In this document: positions 38,513 through 51,429 of the stretch, piece by piece
Numbering within the stretch: the stretch's first letter is position 1
How the letters are laid out: every line of letters starts with the position of its first letter
Assembly (NCBI GenBank): GCA_964057225.1
Contig: OZ059899.1
Location: forward strand, 14,144,501-14,208,500
Length of the DNA stretch: 64,000 nt
Origin: Auanema rhodensis
Taxonomy: Eukaryota; Nematoda; Chromadorea; Rhabditida; Rhabditidae
Direction of reading: 5' to 3'
The notes under the pieces: generated by a model
Databases searched by the model: none
What the model was told of the DNA's origin: nothing
The model's input: the letters and a program-made list of their open reading frames with translations, nothing else
Made by a program: the position numbers and the translations under genes

Positions 38513-38706
38513 ATGATACGGTCAAGTTGGGCTCAGCTGTTTTCATATATTGTGGTCTATGTTTTGGTAATCAGATAGTACTTTTGATAACTTCTTTTTT
38601 TTTACAGCGTCTGCTCACGCACTCTCAAAGAACGTTCGTATCTAAAGAAACTCGAAATACGAAGAGGTGTCTGGCAGACTATCTGTCCCTATCTCTCAAG
38701 AAACAG
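38513..38706 (+). CDS. Candidate small secreted peptide precursor, first two exons
   Basis: Exon 38513-38566 starts with ATG and encodes an 18-residue signal-peptide-like stretch (MIRSSWAQLFSYIVVYVL). It is joined by a 41-base GT...TTTACAG intron to exon 38608-38706 in the same frame. The second exon reads RLLTHSQRTFVSKETR, then NTKR, then CLADYLSLSLKKQ: a dibasic KR immediately followed by a Cys-led segment and a second KK, the layout of a processed peptide precursor. Its codons are more GC-rich than the flanks. It ends at CAG^GTACGC; the downstream exon is unresolved. In-phase acceptors at about 38767, 38812 and 39160 all lead to short tails with stops. No family recognised; a loose resemblance to calcitonin-type peptides is not strong enough to claim. 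Confidence 0.3.
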
Positions 38707-40080
38707 GTACGCGGTCTTTCATTGAATTTCCGACTAACTCAGTTTCTTTTACCAATCATTGCTATAGTTTTATCAAAAACTCTAGATTTCAACTATCCTT
38801 TTTACCTAGTGTACTGTCAAATCTATTGACTTGGTCTTTTTTCCCGATGTTATTTTATTGAAAGGGAATGTTCCATAGGCTGGGAAAACTTGCCTGGATG
38901 AGCAATACCGAAAAAGTTAGCTAATGACAAAAACTGAATTTTTTCTTATTTCTGGACGTTTAAGATAAGTTACAATTTCCTGTAAATATAATGGTACCAA
39001 CACATTTTTGCGAGTTGTCTTTTTTATCTATGGGGCACCCAAGGACATGGTTCTAGTATAAATTATGATCGTCCTTCTAATAGCGAAGATTCTATCAAGA
39101 TGCATGTTTTGCATGTTTATTCCTTCTCTTATTTTGCTTACCTAGCTTCCTCTTGTGCAGATTTTCGATGTGGTCTTGATAACAGCGTTCTCAAATCTGT
39201 AGGTGAACTGGCATATAGGACTGAATACTTTACAAATACCTATCATACATAGTTATATATATATATACATACATATATATTAGGTTTATTTTTATGTAAT
39301 TTATCCCCTTTATCTCTATTCCTTTCTTGACTTCAGAATAAACTGCCGTGTCAACATTTCACCCTTCAGCTTGACTGTGGCGGCTGAGCCCATCTGCAGG
39401 CCCCGCCCCTCCCCATTATTACAATCTTGAGGACACTCGGGAGTCAGTCGCTTCTCCTTTTTTAGTCGCTGAACTTTTCTAAATTTTAAAATGAATTTAG
39501 AAATAATCATTCTATCTTGTATTCCCATTAAAAAATTTTCTTCACTCGATATATATGGCGCATTAGACTTGCCGCTGATTTAGAGGTTGCGTAGTCTGAA
39601 ATTTTCGAAATGTTTTAGATTTTAATTTATGATTTCTTTTTTTTATTAAACACTTGAAAAGCTCAATTTAATTTTTGTACGATATAACTGTTGAAGTGTT
39701 TGAGCTATTTTTTTCGATTTTCATGGTTTTCAATAATTTCACTCTTTTTTCTTCTTTATATATTTTCTCTTCATTTTCAAGTCTTCCTTATAATTTTTTT
39801 ACCTGAATTCATTGATTAGCATTTTTTCTAAAAATTTAGGGGTGAATGGGCCTATGTGGCACTCGTTTAGCTTAGAAAATACCTGAATTGCAAGCATAAC
39901 GTAATATCATTTTCCTTCCTCATTTTTTTCAGTGAATACATCATTTTCGGAAATTTCTTTGGAAACATTGATAGTTCTCATCCTTGTCTTTCATTTCATC
40001 GTGAAAATTTTTCAAAAACTATCCCCATAATCTTGAAATTTCATACTCTTTGTTTTTTTTTTTAAGCTATTTTCATTTAC
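38707..40080. other. Upstream flank of cbp-1 (distal)
   Basis: AT-rich with one GC-rich island at about 39340-39450 containing CCCCGCCCC (39401-39409), a GC box. The minus-strand frame across the island (39316-39528) has no similarity. No gene assigned. Confidence 0.45.
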
Positions 40081-40560
40081 ATCGGAGGCGAGCGTTGTGC
40101 GCTGCGGTGTTCTAACATACAGTAGACAAGATGAGAGGCGGGGTTGCGGCCTGAGACGCTTTCCTATAGCAGCCCCACGGCAGCCATGCTGACTCTCTGC
40201 AATGACCACCCGGTCCGCTCGTCGATAGGTGCGTCTGAGCTCTCCGCGATACAGATTGTCTTTCGTATTCTGCAATCTTATATCTCAAATTTGTGTGCTA
40301 TTGCTTCAGAGCTCTACGCGTTTAAATTTGTTCGATGGCGTGCGTTTTAGACGTATATGCCGATGTTTTGGTCACTTTTGGTCATCTGAGCTTTTGAACG
40401 TTTTATGCGTGCCTTAGTCTTGGCGCAATTTACGGAAACGAGGAATTTTGCTCTGGCAGTGTTTTTAAGTCTTATTTCTAAGTTGCGGACTCGGTGAAAG
40501 GGACGCCGTTCCTTGCGCGCGTTCGGCGTTCATTTCCCTCCGCAGCTTCATAGATTTTCT
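40081..40560 (+). promoter_or_regulatory. GC-rich probable promoter / leader region of cbp-1
   Basis: The most GC- and CpG-rich stretch of the window, about 300-750 bases upstream of the cbp-1 ATG. It includes GGCGGGG, many CG dinucleotides and GTTCCTTGCGCGCGTTCGGC near 40507. Several frames are open across it in both directions, which is typical of GC-rich non-coding DNA. Acceptor-like TTTTCAG sequences follow at about 40635 and 40786, consistent with spliced leader exons or trans-splicing before the ATG. The start site is not determined. Confidence 0.5.
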
Positions 40561-40829
40561 ATGTATCTATTTTTGTTGATTTTTTCACATCTTTTATGTA
40601 AGCTATAGCTGGAACTCTGATGCTAATTTTTTCAGTGTACTAACTTCATTACGGTTATCTTAACGTGCATCTCGTGGTGCATGCCATTAACATTTTTATT
40701 CTAGTCTGCATCCAGCAGCATTAAATTGTTTTGCTGAAGGTAGGTCATTTTTACAGTTTTATGTTTTGTAATCTCATCGTTTTCAGCGTTCCTCTGACAA
40801 AAACGCTCAAACTGACTGTCTCAGGCATA

Positions 40830-43800
40830 ATGGAAGAGCCGGCCTGTAAAAAGGCGAGACATGAAGGTATAAGAACACTATAAGTTCTATTTTATGTTTC
40901 TGTTTTAAGGTATTGCAGAGTGCGATGAATCTGAAGCTATAGACGGGTTAAGCGAATTGGAAAAACTCGAACCGTTACCACAGACAAATGAAACTGTTCG
41001 TGAAAGAGTTCGTGATGGTTCCTTACTTCAATATGTTCAGGATACTGGACCTTCTACAAGCCAGGCCGGACCTGGAAGTGCCTCGGGCGGAGCACCTCCA
41101 ACTTTCGGCCAGCCAACTACGCAAGCCCCTCAACAGCAACCGCAATCAGTTTTACAAGTAATACTAATGTCCGTGTTCCATATCTAAAACTCGACTTTTA
41201 AGGAATTGCTAATGCACCAACCCCAACAACCGAATAATAATTCTCCTAGGACAGGACCTGCATTTTCTGTACAGTCTCAACAACAACAGAATAGTTTTAA
41301 CACAAGGTATTTATTTTTTCACTTCTATCATCTTTTCATCAGACCTTTCAGAAGTCCTATGCCAGGACCAAACGGTTCAGCGCCCACGATGATGTCTCCT
41401 CCTAGTACCGGAATAGTGAGCTCTGGGCGAAACTCAAATGGACCTGGGCCTTCTCCTGGTGGACCTCAAGGTGGAATGCAACAACCTGGAAACAATGCTA
41501 TGCGACCTCCAGTTCCTGGTAAGAAACGTTTTTAAAATTAAAATTTAGTTTTGAAACTACAGGTCAACATATGTTTGGTCCTTCAAACGAAATGGTCCCA
41601 CAATCACAGTACGGAATGATGACAAACCAAGGACAACAAATCAGGGGGGGATACCCACCTATATATCCTCCAGCAGGTCCTCAAGGGGTATGTAGAGTTT
41701 TATTTTCGAAATAATGTATCTGTGTTAGGTTCCTTATCCTCCTGCTGGTCGTGGACAACAGCCTATCCGAGGGAAGCCTGGTCAGCCTATGTTGGGTCCC
41801 AGTAATATAGGTAGACAAATGCCTGGTGGACCATGTAAGAATTCAGATTTTTTTCTCCATTCAAATTTTTATTTTAGCCGTAATGATGATGCGACCTCAT
41901 CACATAATGGATCAGAATCACTTTAACAACCAATTCCCTGGGCAACCAAGACAACCTGGCCAGTTTATACCTAATCAAGGATGGCCTAACGGACGTGGAC
42001 AACCGTACGGCGGTCAAATGATGCACCCCGGACAACAAGGACCTCCAGGAGCACCGGTAAGAAATATAAATGTTTTTTTTAAATATATGTATTATTCAGA
42101 TAATGATGATGGATCCTAATGGTCAAAATGGCCCACCTGGACAACAAGTTATGAGACCTACTGGAAACATGATGCATCAGCAACCAATGGCTCCTCAGCC
42201 AAACGTAATACACAGGAAAATGGAAGATTTAAAAAATTTATTTTTCAGTTGAATATGTCAAATGGTCATATGCCTCCTGGATCAGTTCCCAACCCTAACC
42301 AACAACCACCTACCAGTATGGGAATTCCTCCTAACAGAGGAGTTCTTTCAAACACCCAAGCTCCTGGTGCTCAAGATCCTGAGAAAAGGAAACTTATTCA
42401 GCAGCAATTAGTTCTTCTTTTACATGCTCACAAGTGCCAACAGAGGGAACGTGCTGATCCTAATAGAACAGATAACGCTACACATTGCAATTTACCGCAC
42501 TGTAACACAATGAAAGAAGTTCTACAGCATATGACTTCTTGTAATAATGGAAGAGGATGTCAATGTGAGTACTCTGAAATCAGACTAAGTCTCTAAACTG
42601 TTATTTCAGATCCACATTGTGCTTCTTCCCGGCAAATAATTGCTCATTGGAAAAATTGTCTACGTGAAGATTGTCCTGTTTGTAAACCTTTAAAGAGCAT
42701 TCAGAACAACCCAAATGGCTCAGCTGGCCAAGGTATGCACAGTTCATTCTAGTAATTACACTAAATACTTTGCCTATAAGAAAATAAACTAATGAAGTTT
42801 TAGTCATTTCAGGATTAAACGAAATGTCTTCCCTGCTGGGTCCAAATTCGGTTGGGTCATCAAATCCAGGTTTAGGTGCTGCTGGACCGGGTTCTGTTGA
42901 CCCTTTAGGCCAATTTGGATCTCCAACATCCGTTAATCCTAATGCACAAGTCCCAGCTAAAACACTGCTGCTACACGATTGGAACCCCAGTGCTTCCTCA
43001 AGGTGTGATTAAATCTATAAAACATGAAACAAAAACACTTTTCAGCGATCCTTTCCGATCTCCGAATCCACCAAATAAATCAATTGGATTACAAGGTCTA
43101 CCACCATCAATGGCCAAGGGACCCAATGATTTCTCAACACTGGACTTTCCACCACCTGAGCTACCTAACACTGTTAAGGTACTGCCATTCTGCAACGAAT
43201 TTAGCATATTTCTTGCTTTAGGAATGGCACGCTCATGTAACAAAGGAATTGAGAAACCACCTCGTAGGAAAACTGGTGAAAGCTATTTTCCCGTCTCCGG
43301 ATCCAAATGCTATCCATGATCAGAGAATTCGTGATCTCATAAACTATGCTCGTAAAGTAGAAAAGGAGATGTTCGAGACTGCAAACGATAGGGTAAAAAA
43401 ATTAAGCCTTTTTCTTATAAACCTAAACTTTTAGGAAGAGTATTATCATTATCTAGCAGAAAAAATCTATAAGATCCAGAAGGAGCTGCAAGAGAAAAAG
43501 AACAGTCGCTTGAAACCAGAGAGTAAGCTGCGACTAAATCAAAATATCTTATTCTTAATTTCAGTTGACTTGAACGAATTGGATATGCCATGCCCTCCTA
43601 ATCGTACTATTGGCCCATCTCCAATTGGTGCTAGTATGAGCAATCAACAACCTTCTCAACCTTCAAGCCAATGGTCGCAATCGTTCCCTGGCAGTAACCA
43701 ACAGGTACAGCTTTATTGTAAAATACAATTTATATTTTATCATTGTAGGAACCACAGGAAATAAGAAATAATGATAGCGTCTCGCAATCCAACAGTGGAC

Positions 43801-46800
43801 AAGCTTCAACGGCTGGAACTCCAAACATTAAAATAGAGCCTGAAGAAGTCAAAAGAGAAGCCCTCTCTAACAGCACTACCCCTGCTAATTTGACACCAGC
43901 AGCTACTCCTGTTCCTACCCAAAATGGAATGAATTTCAAGGGTGTTAAAGAGGAACCTTGTTCTAGTATGGATTTCAGTTCATACATTTATATACGCAAT
44001 ATAATTTCAGCAACCCCGGGTACTTCTGGAGAAACTAATACAACTACTACTGTTGAGGTTAAAACCGAAGCTGGGCCTCCACGTGAGCCCACTCCTCCTG
44101 CTGGTGAAGATCGTAATTTCAGCGGAGATGAACTTCGGTAAGAAATGGAACAAAAAATCATATATATCTTTATATTCCAGACATTTTCTCCTTCCTGTTT
44201 GGGAAAAGCTAGATTCTAGTGATGATGCTGTGCCTTTCCGGGTTCCCGTTGATCCTCAACTGCTCAATATTCCTGATTATCTGGATATTGTGAAAGAACC
44301 TATGGATCTATTAACTATTCAAACAAAGCTCAACAGTGGATATTATTCAAGTCCTTGGAATTTCTGTGATGATATTTGGCTAATGTTGGAGAATGCTTGG
44401 TTATATAACAGAAAAAATAGTAAAGTTTACAAATTCAGTACAAAGGTAAGCATATTAACGATATTATCGGTAATAATTATTTCATTCCAGCTTTCTGAAA
44501 TGTTTGTTGCTGAAATGGACCCGGTTATGCGAGAGATGGGCTATTGCTGTTCTCGCAAAATGTCTTTTACTCCTCTTGCGTTATTCTGTTACGGTGCTTC
44601 TATGTGTACTATTGCTCGTGATCAACCATACTGGGTGTAAGTTTTCGTTATAACCACCTATCGTACTAAAACTTGGCTAGTTACTAATAAGTTTTATTTT
44701 CAGATATGAACAGAGCTCATCTCAGTTTGGTGTTACTGTATCTGAACGTTATACATATTGTTTAAAATGTTTTGATGCCCTCCCTCCTGAAGGAATCAGC
44801 TTATCCGAAAATCCTAATGATACTACTAACATGGCTTCCAAAGACGTATTTGTTCAGAAGAAAAATAGCGATATCGAATTCGAACCTTTTGAAGTTTGCA
44901 AATATTGCCATCGTAAATGGCATAGGATATGCGCGCTCTATGATAAAAAAGTAAGATTTAACTTTTTAAATATGATATGCTTCTTACCTAATTTTTTTCC
45001 AGGTGTACAATGAAGGTTTTATTTGCGAAACATGCAGAAGGAGCAAAACATATCCCAAACCTGAAAATCGATTTACTGCCAAGAAATTGCCACACAATAA
45101 ACTATCTACATTCTTAGAAGATAGAGTAAAACTTGTAGTTAAGACAAAACCTAATGTTGCTCTTGCAGGTTAACGGTTTTCTCCGTAGTCATTTGACGAA
45201 CAAAGCCGAAAACTACGAGGTTATTATTCGTACTTTATGCGTCCAAGATAAGGAAGTGGAGGTCAAGCCCCAAATGAATGGAAAGTGAGTAAATTTTAAA
45301 TATTTCAATTTTCTAATTATTTTTTTTAGATATTGTCAACTTGGCTTCCCATCTAAGTTCCCATACCGAACTAAAGCTATATTTGCTTTCGAAGTTATTG
45401 ATGGTGTTGAAGTATGCTTCTTCGGTTTACATGTACAAGAATATGGAAGTAATTCACCAAAGCCTAATCAAAGGTAAGCAATCTTGTTTGTACATTATGA
45501 TTCATTTCGATGTTTTAGGCGCGTCTATATTGCCTATTTGGATTCTGTTCACTTCTTCCAGCCTCGTGAATTCCGTACCGATGTTTATCATGAAATTCTT
45601 CTAGGATACCTTGAGTGAGCTTAATACAGAAATTTGCTTTAATAATGTATAATTTTCTTACAGTTATGTAAAGAAACTGGGCTATACAATGGCTCATATT
45701 TGGGCTTGCCCACCTTCCGAAGGTGATGACTACATATTCCATTGTCATCCGCCTGAGCAGAAAATTCCTAAACCGAAGCGACTACAAGATTGGTACAAGA
45801 AAATGTTGGAAAAGGGAGTTGCTGAACAAACCGTTGTTGAATTCAAGGATATCTACAAACAAGTAATCGAGTCAATATCAAGCCTTTTGTTTATTATATA
45901 CTTGTAGGCCAAAGATGATCAGTTAACTTCCCCAATGACTTTACCATATTTTGAAGGAGATTTCTGGCCAAATGTAATCGAAGATTGCATCAGGTAAAAC
46001 TTATTATTTTTTATGTATTAATTAATTTCTTCTGTTTATAGGGAAGCAAACAATGAAGAAGCTGCTAGAAAGAAGTCTGAATCGGTCGATGTTGATGAAG
46101 ACGAAGACGATTTGTATACAACGTCTGACAACGGAAAGAAGAAAAGCTCTAAAAATAAGAAGAATAACCTTAAGAAGAACTCCAAGATAAAGAAGAAGCA
46201 AGGGGGAGGAACAGGCAATGAAATTGCCGACAAACTTTTCTCACAGTTCGAGAAACATAAAGAGGTTTTCTTCACTATCCGTTTGGTTTCACCGCAGTCT
46301 GAATTATCTTTACACCAAATTCCGATAAATGATCCTGATCCATTAATGGTATGAATTGAATTTATAGATCAATTTAATTATTCTTTTTTAGCCTAGTGAA
46401 ATGATGGATGGAAGAGATACTTTCCTCACTCGTGCTCGTGATGAACATTGGGAATTTAGTTCTTTAAGAAGGGCGAAGTATGCTTTAATTTATGCTTTCT
46501 TTTTTGTAACATTATTTTTAGGTACTCTACACTGTGTCTTTGTCATGCTCTTCATGATACAGACTCCACCAAAGAAACTACTTATTGTAACAAATGTAAC
46601 AGCCAGAATGCGAAATACCATTGCAATACTTGCGAAGATTACGATCTTTGTGAGCCTTGCTACCAGGCTGCTAAGCATGAACACCCTATGGAGCAAATCA
46701 AAACACTCATCGCCGCTGCAGAAGGGGAAAATGCTGGTGGAAATCGTTACGAAAGTATTCAGGTATGTTTTGTCCCCTGCATATTGTTCTAATTCGTTTA

Positions 46801-47532
46801 TATTTCAGCGTTGTATTCAATCTTTGGTACATGCTTGCCAATGCAGAGATGCAAATTGTCGTCGTATGTCTTGTCACAAGATGAAGAGAGTTGTTCAACA
46901 CACAAAGATGTGCAAGAAGCGTGTAAATGCCAGTTGCCCCGTGTGCAAGCAGCTTATCGCCCTATGCTGTTACCATGCCAAGCACTGCTCACGCGATTCT
47001 TGTTCGGTGCCTTTCTGTATGAATATTCGCCAAAAATTAGCCGAACAAAAGAGATCTCTTTCACGACGTGCCGATATGATGATGAGAAGACGTATGGAAG
47101 GATTGCAGGCAGGAGCTGGAGGTGCTTCTAGTGGTATATAGCGGCAATGTTATGAAAATATTAATTAATTCAATTATAGTGGTTAGTGCTGGAAATCCTG
47201 TGACCCCCGCGAATACTAATGTTGCCACTCCGCCCGCAACTAGCAAACCGGAAGCAGCTGTATCTTCTAAGGTAGTATTAAGAATTTCTGAAAAACTTTA
47301 AAGTTGTATCTTGTAGGGTGGAATGCATATGCCAAATCATATGAATTCTGATGTGAATTCTTCGCAGCATGGACAACCTCCACAGCAGCAGCAACAACCT
47401 CCTCAACATCAGCAACAACCTCCACAACATCAGCCGCAACCCCCATCACAGCAGCAGCAGCAGCAACAACAACAACAACAACAACAGCAACAACAACAAC
47501 AACAACAACAGCAGCAGCAGCAGCAGCATCAA

Positions 47533-47567
<35 letters not shown>

Positions 47568-48674
47568 ACAACAGCAACAACAGCAAAGACAAATGATGGG
47601 TATGCTCACAGTTTCAGACATAATTTACCAAATTCATTTGTAGATAATCCTCAACAACCAGCGCAACAGCCAGGAATGAATATTCAAGCTCCGATGGGAA
47701 ATCGCTATGCTAATCACATGCAACAACCTATTGGAGGTCCGGGCATGCCTGGTGGACCTGTGGGTATGATGGGTGGTCAAATGAGACCTGGAGGAGGACC
47801 AAACATGGGAGGTGCTAGCTCAATGCCGAACCCGATGCGATCTGCTCAACTTCAACAACCACCGCCCTATAATCGGTACATACAATCATTTTTTAATTTT
47901 TATCGTTTATTCAATTTTAGAGCAACTGGTCCACAACAAGTTCCTTATGGAGCTCAACCAAATATGATTGGTCATATGGGTCAACCGATGCAACCCCCCG
48001 GAATGCCACCTAATATGAGAAATCGTATGTTAGCATCTTGAATTTTAAACTTTACGAAATTGTTCAGCTGCCAATCAGCAAAGGCAAATGAATAACATGA
48101 ACATGGGTAGCAATATCTCAAACCAAGATCCAAGTCTCACTCATCAGCTCAAGCAGGTTGAACAACGTTTACGGGAAACGCGAACTCAGGAAGAAAGGTC
48201 AGTTCTTGCGAACAAAATATCGCAAACCCACAATTTTTCAGAGAGCAACTGTTTAATGATCTCAAACGAACACCTCATTTATTCTCCGCATTTTTAAGAA
48301 CTGCTCGTAGTACCGATCAACAAATTGGTGGCAATGCTCCTTATGCCCCTCCACAGGCAATGGGGGGACCTTATGGACAGCAACGGCCAATGTATATGCA
48401 ACCTATGGGCCAACAAGGCGGAGTTAATCAATGGCATCAGCAACAATATATGCAACGACCACCACAAGCTAATCCTGCTGTGGGTGGGCAGCCGTTTGGT
48501 CAAATGCAGGTACGTACTTTATCTTCGAACTTTGGACACTCATCATAACATATACAGGGCCGATCTCCATCGATGGGAATGGGCTCAAATTCACCAATGA
48601 TGCCCCCAGGCCAGCAGCAGCAAATGTTGCCACCTCCCCAGGGAGGGCAGCCCCCTGACCAGGCTTTCAGGTGA
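40830..48674 (+). CDS. cbp-1: CREB-binding protein / p300 histone acetyltransferase
   Basis: 37 exons join without a frame break: 40830-40866, 40910-41157, 41203-41306, 41343-41518, 41563-41687, 41729-41834, 41878-42056, 42100-42204, 42249-42564, 42610-42732, 42813-43002, 43046-43178, 43222-43392, 43435-43522, 43565-43704, 43749-43965, 44011-44137, 44181-44445, 44491-44636, 44704-44950, 45003-45125, 45169-45284, 45330-45473, 45519-45614, 45664-45862, 45908-45993, 46042-46348, 46392-46477, 46522-46762, 46809-47133, 47180-47271, 47317-47599, 47644-47875, 47921-48024, 48068-48197, 48242-48509, 48558-48674. That is 6,192 bases, 2,063 residues. Domains: TAZ1 (about 404-495, HCCC ligands present), KIX (615-698), bromodomain (863-970, YN retained), RING/PHD (970-1105), KAT11 acetyltransferase (1105-1465, with [20 protein letters not shown] and the WYKKML tyrosine), ZZ (1468-1515), TAZ2 (1548-1640), polyQ, NCBD (about 1912-1955). 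It acetylates histones using acetyl-CoA and bridges transcription factors to the general machinery in the nucleus. The length matches nematode CBP-1 (about 2,000). Confidence 0.95.
47449..47586 (+). repeat. Polyglutamine (CAA/CAG)n tract in cbp-1
   Basis: 46 in-frame codons: 45 Gln and one His, a mix of CAA and CAG, preceded by PPQHQ-type repeats. CBP proteins carry Gln-rich C-termini. The tract is in frame and uninterrupted by stops. Confidence 0.95.
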
Positions 48675-49317
48675 CCTACCGCATCAACCTAAACATCCGT
48701 TCTCATAGTATTCGGGTTTGTTTGTGATAAACGCGCAGGTCGCGTTTCAGCACTTATTGTTACTTGTTCCTTTCGTGCTATCTCATACTTTGTTGGTGTT
48801 AGTTTCTTGTTAGCTGTCATCTTGTTGCGTAACACTGTGATCCGGATATATTCTAACTGCTGTTTTCCTTGCGTTTTAAATGAATCTTGTCTGTATCATA
48901 AGCGGTTTATACGAGTATAAGGTATTTGTCAATTATTGCTAATTATATAGTATAGTTTAGTATAATATAACCCACTGAGTTATAATAAACATGAAATAGA
49001 GAATGTCTAAAAGTAGAAAGATTCATTGAACTGACCGTATAGGTGAACGATTTGAAGTGAAAGTTATTTTTATCTTGTTCGAGCCCTCCTTTCCCTCTAT
49101 CCATATCCTCTACCTATAATTATTATATTGATGATGAATGATGTGAATATTTATTGATGTTGACACAAATCGAACATATTGTTCTAATTTTTTTAATCTA
49201 TAAATTATAAAATTTCGTCATATAATATAGTAGGCAGTGATTAACTATGCTATATAGTTAAGCACATAGTTAATTATAATAGGTCTTATGGTGATCTGCT
49301 CTGGTTTTTTTTGAATA
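48675..49317 (+). other. cbp-1 3'UTR and flank
   Basis: No open frame of note. It holds the 3'UTR up to about 49000. This segment is missing from the second copy of the downstream duplication. Confidence 0.5.
48984..48989 (+). terminator. Poly(A) signal of cbp-1
   Basis: AATAAA lies 310 bases after the cbp-1 stop codon at 48672-48674, supporting termination of the main transcript here. Confidence 0.5.
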
Positions 49318-50733
49318 TTATTATTATTATTATTAAAATTATTATTATTATTATTATTTTATTGATGTACTGTCTTTGTTTGTACGAACTCTTCACACTT
49401 AAGGAAGTTCAATTATTAATAAATAATAGATTAAATATTGTGTTATTTCTTCTTTAATTTCACTTCAGAATAACTTCGATAGATGACGTTGTAGTAATGA
49501 TGATGATGATGATGACTTCTCTCTTGGCTATATCTCTAGTTCTTCAACTGAAAAAGTATCAGAAAACTTCTGATCGCATTTCAATCAATAACCCAAAAAC
49601 TTACAACAGGCATGTAAACATGATCTCAGAACCTTCTTGGGCTTGGCTTCAGTCTCATCTAATCAGCTTGACTATACTGCACATATAACGTGATTGCAGA
49701 TTTCTCATAGGGAGACACAACATGAGTTTTGTACTTTACCAAAAGTTATGAACGTGTTTCGTCTTCAGTTAACATATTTTGTTTTCCAAAGATTGACTGA
49801 ATGAATAACATTATGATTAATTTGACGAGGATTGTCTACAATGAATATAATATATAATAAATAATAAATAAATAAATATATGTATTGTTCCCATTATTAT
49901 AAATTTAAAATCATAATTTTAAATTTGGATGTACAAATTGGTGGGGAAGAAGAAGAGTCACCTCTTGTTATTCGAAAAAGCCTGTAGCTTGACTATTCAT
50001 TAAACAACTTAATATAGTAATAATTAATAATTATCATTAGAATTTATTGTCAATTTAATCTTTTACTACCTTCAATGATGCCAATACCTTTTTGTTTTTT
50101 TGATGATAATTAGCATTCACAAGGAAAAATCGATACTTGCGTTTTTGCCAAAATGCTGTTCACATGTTGCCTCAGGCTGTTGTTCTTCCTCCATACAAAG
50201 CATATCAGAACACTAAATCTCATCGCATCATGTTGGCATAAAGGAAATACGAAAAAAGTTGTAAAAGTTTAACATATCGATTTGTTGTGTATGCCAAAAT
50301 CTAAAAAATGATGACATTCACTACATATAAATGGCTGAGCGATGAGATAATGAATTAGATTTGTAAATGCATTCTACGAATACTGAGGGTTTTTCAGTAA
50401 ATATCAATGCATAGATAGTATAAAATTCAAAATGAGAATTTTACTTTGATCTATTGATCTACATATATAACATAGTTCTTATCTGTGTGCTATATATGAA
50501 TGATTTGGCGAAATACATAAAAATAACTTATTGGTTTCATTTTTTTATTTTATTATCATTCTCTTAATTTTATTATATGCTCAAGTTTCATCATGTTGAG
50601 AAGAAGTTTAAGTTTTATTTATTTGTTTAATTTTTCTTAATACAAAAGAACAAATCATGATTCATACTCTTTATCAAATGGAAACCTATGTTAAAACTTT
50701 GTCATATTTTAGTTTGTTTGAAGGCAGACATTG
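49318..50733 (+). repeat. Tandem duplication, copy 1 (flank part)
   Basis: 49318-50187 is nearly identical to 51430-52281, and 50611-50733 to 52285-52428. Copy 2 lacks about 420 bases found here between 50188 and 50610 and has an extra 25 or so bases near 52306. The repeat begins in an (ATT)n run. Differences within the aligned parts are few, so the event looks recent. Together with the duplicated cbp-1 exons at 48085-48500, the unit spans about 2.6 kb. Confidence 0.9.
49469..49688 (+). other. Open frame after a good acceptor, phase-compatible with cbp-1
   Basis: After TTCACTTCAG (ending 49468) a 73-codon frame runs to TAA. It contains a hydrophobic Met-rich segment (VVVMMMMMMTSLLAISLVL) followed by basic KK and a polar tail. 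If cbp-1 used the GTGACC donor at 48671, this exon would join in frame (AG+A) and give a CBP-1 isoform with an odd hydrophobic tail. A near-identical copy lies at 51559-51775. It may be chance; no similarity recognised. Confidence 0.2.
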
Positions 50734-51152
50734 ACCTTATAACTTCTTCCAATGCGCCTAATAGCATTTTATTTTACGTGAAATAACTTTATTTTTATTT
50801 TATCAAGCTGGAAATTATCCTAGCCTCGTCTTCCAAAATAGTAAGCCACGCCCCGGTGTCTTATGCAAATCGACGAAGTGTGGAAAGAAGACCAGTGTTG
50901 TTAACTATTATCACTTACATATATGTATAGCAATTGTAATATTTCATAGTTATTATATTTTTATCATTTCAAACTCATTACGTAGTTTTGGAAAATCCTG
51001 ATGACATTCCCTATATAAATTTGAAACCTCAAACAGATTTCTCATCAACTGAACTAGAGTTTATACTTTATATTAATTTTATAATTTATATAATAATTCT
51101 TTCTTTTTTTATTATATCTTAACCTAGTTCAAAAGTTGGGAATCAGTCTACA
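50734..51152. other. Unique spacer between the duplication copies
   Basis: About 420 bases without a gene. It holds CCACGCCCC (50846-50854) and a perfect POU octamer ATGCAAAT (50863-50870) eight bases apart, an isolated promoter-like pair in AT-rich DNA. Confidence 0.45.
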
Positions 51153-51420
51153 CAAATGAATAACATGAACATGGGTAGCAATATCTCAAACCAAGATCCA
51201 AGTCTCACTCATCAGCTTAAGCTGGTTGAACAACGTTTTCGGGAAACGTGAACTCAGAAGGAGGGTTAGTTTTTGGGTCTTGTGGTCAACAATGATCAAT
51301 TTATATGCAACCTATGGGACAACAATATGAAAATATTACTGATGACCCCTAGGCAAAGGGAACCAAGAACGATCCACCACCTATGGATCAAGAAGGTAGA
51401 GTTCGTCAATGGTACAAACA
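51153..51420 (+). pseudogene. Broken copy of cbp-1 NCBD exons
   Basis: 51153-51265 closely copies cbp-1 exon 35 (48085-48197), with substitutions including a CGA-to-TGA stop after GTTTTCGGGAAACG. 51285-51420 is a scrambled, indel-ridden relic of exon 36 (ATGCAACCTATGGG and AATGG.ACAAACAA pieces are recognisable). The splice sites and the frame are lost. It is the 5' end of duplication copy 2 and cannot encode a working NCBD. Confidence 0.85.
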
Positions 51421-51429
51421 ACTGCCAAT

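Noticed and set aside
40012-40417. Overlapping frames on both strands in the GC-rich block before cbp-1
   Set aside because: Multiple frames are open simultaneously because stops are rare in GC-rich DNA. The block is better explained as promoter and leader.
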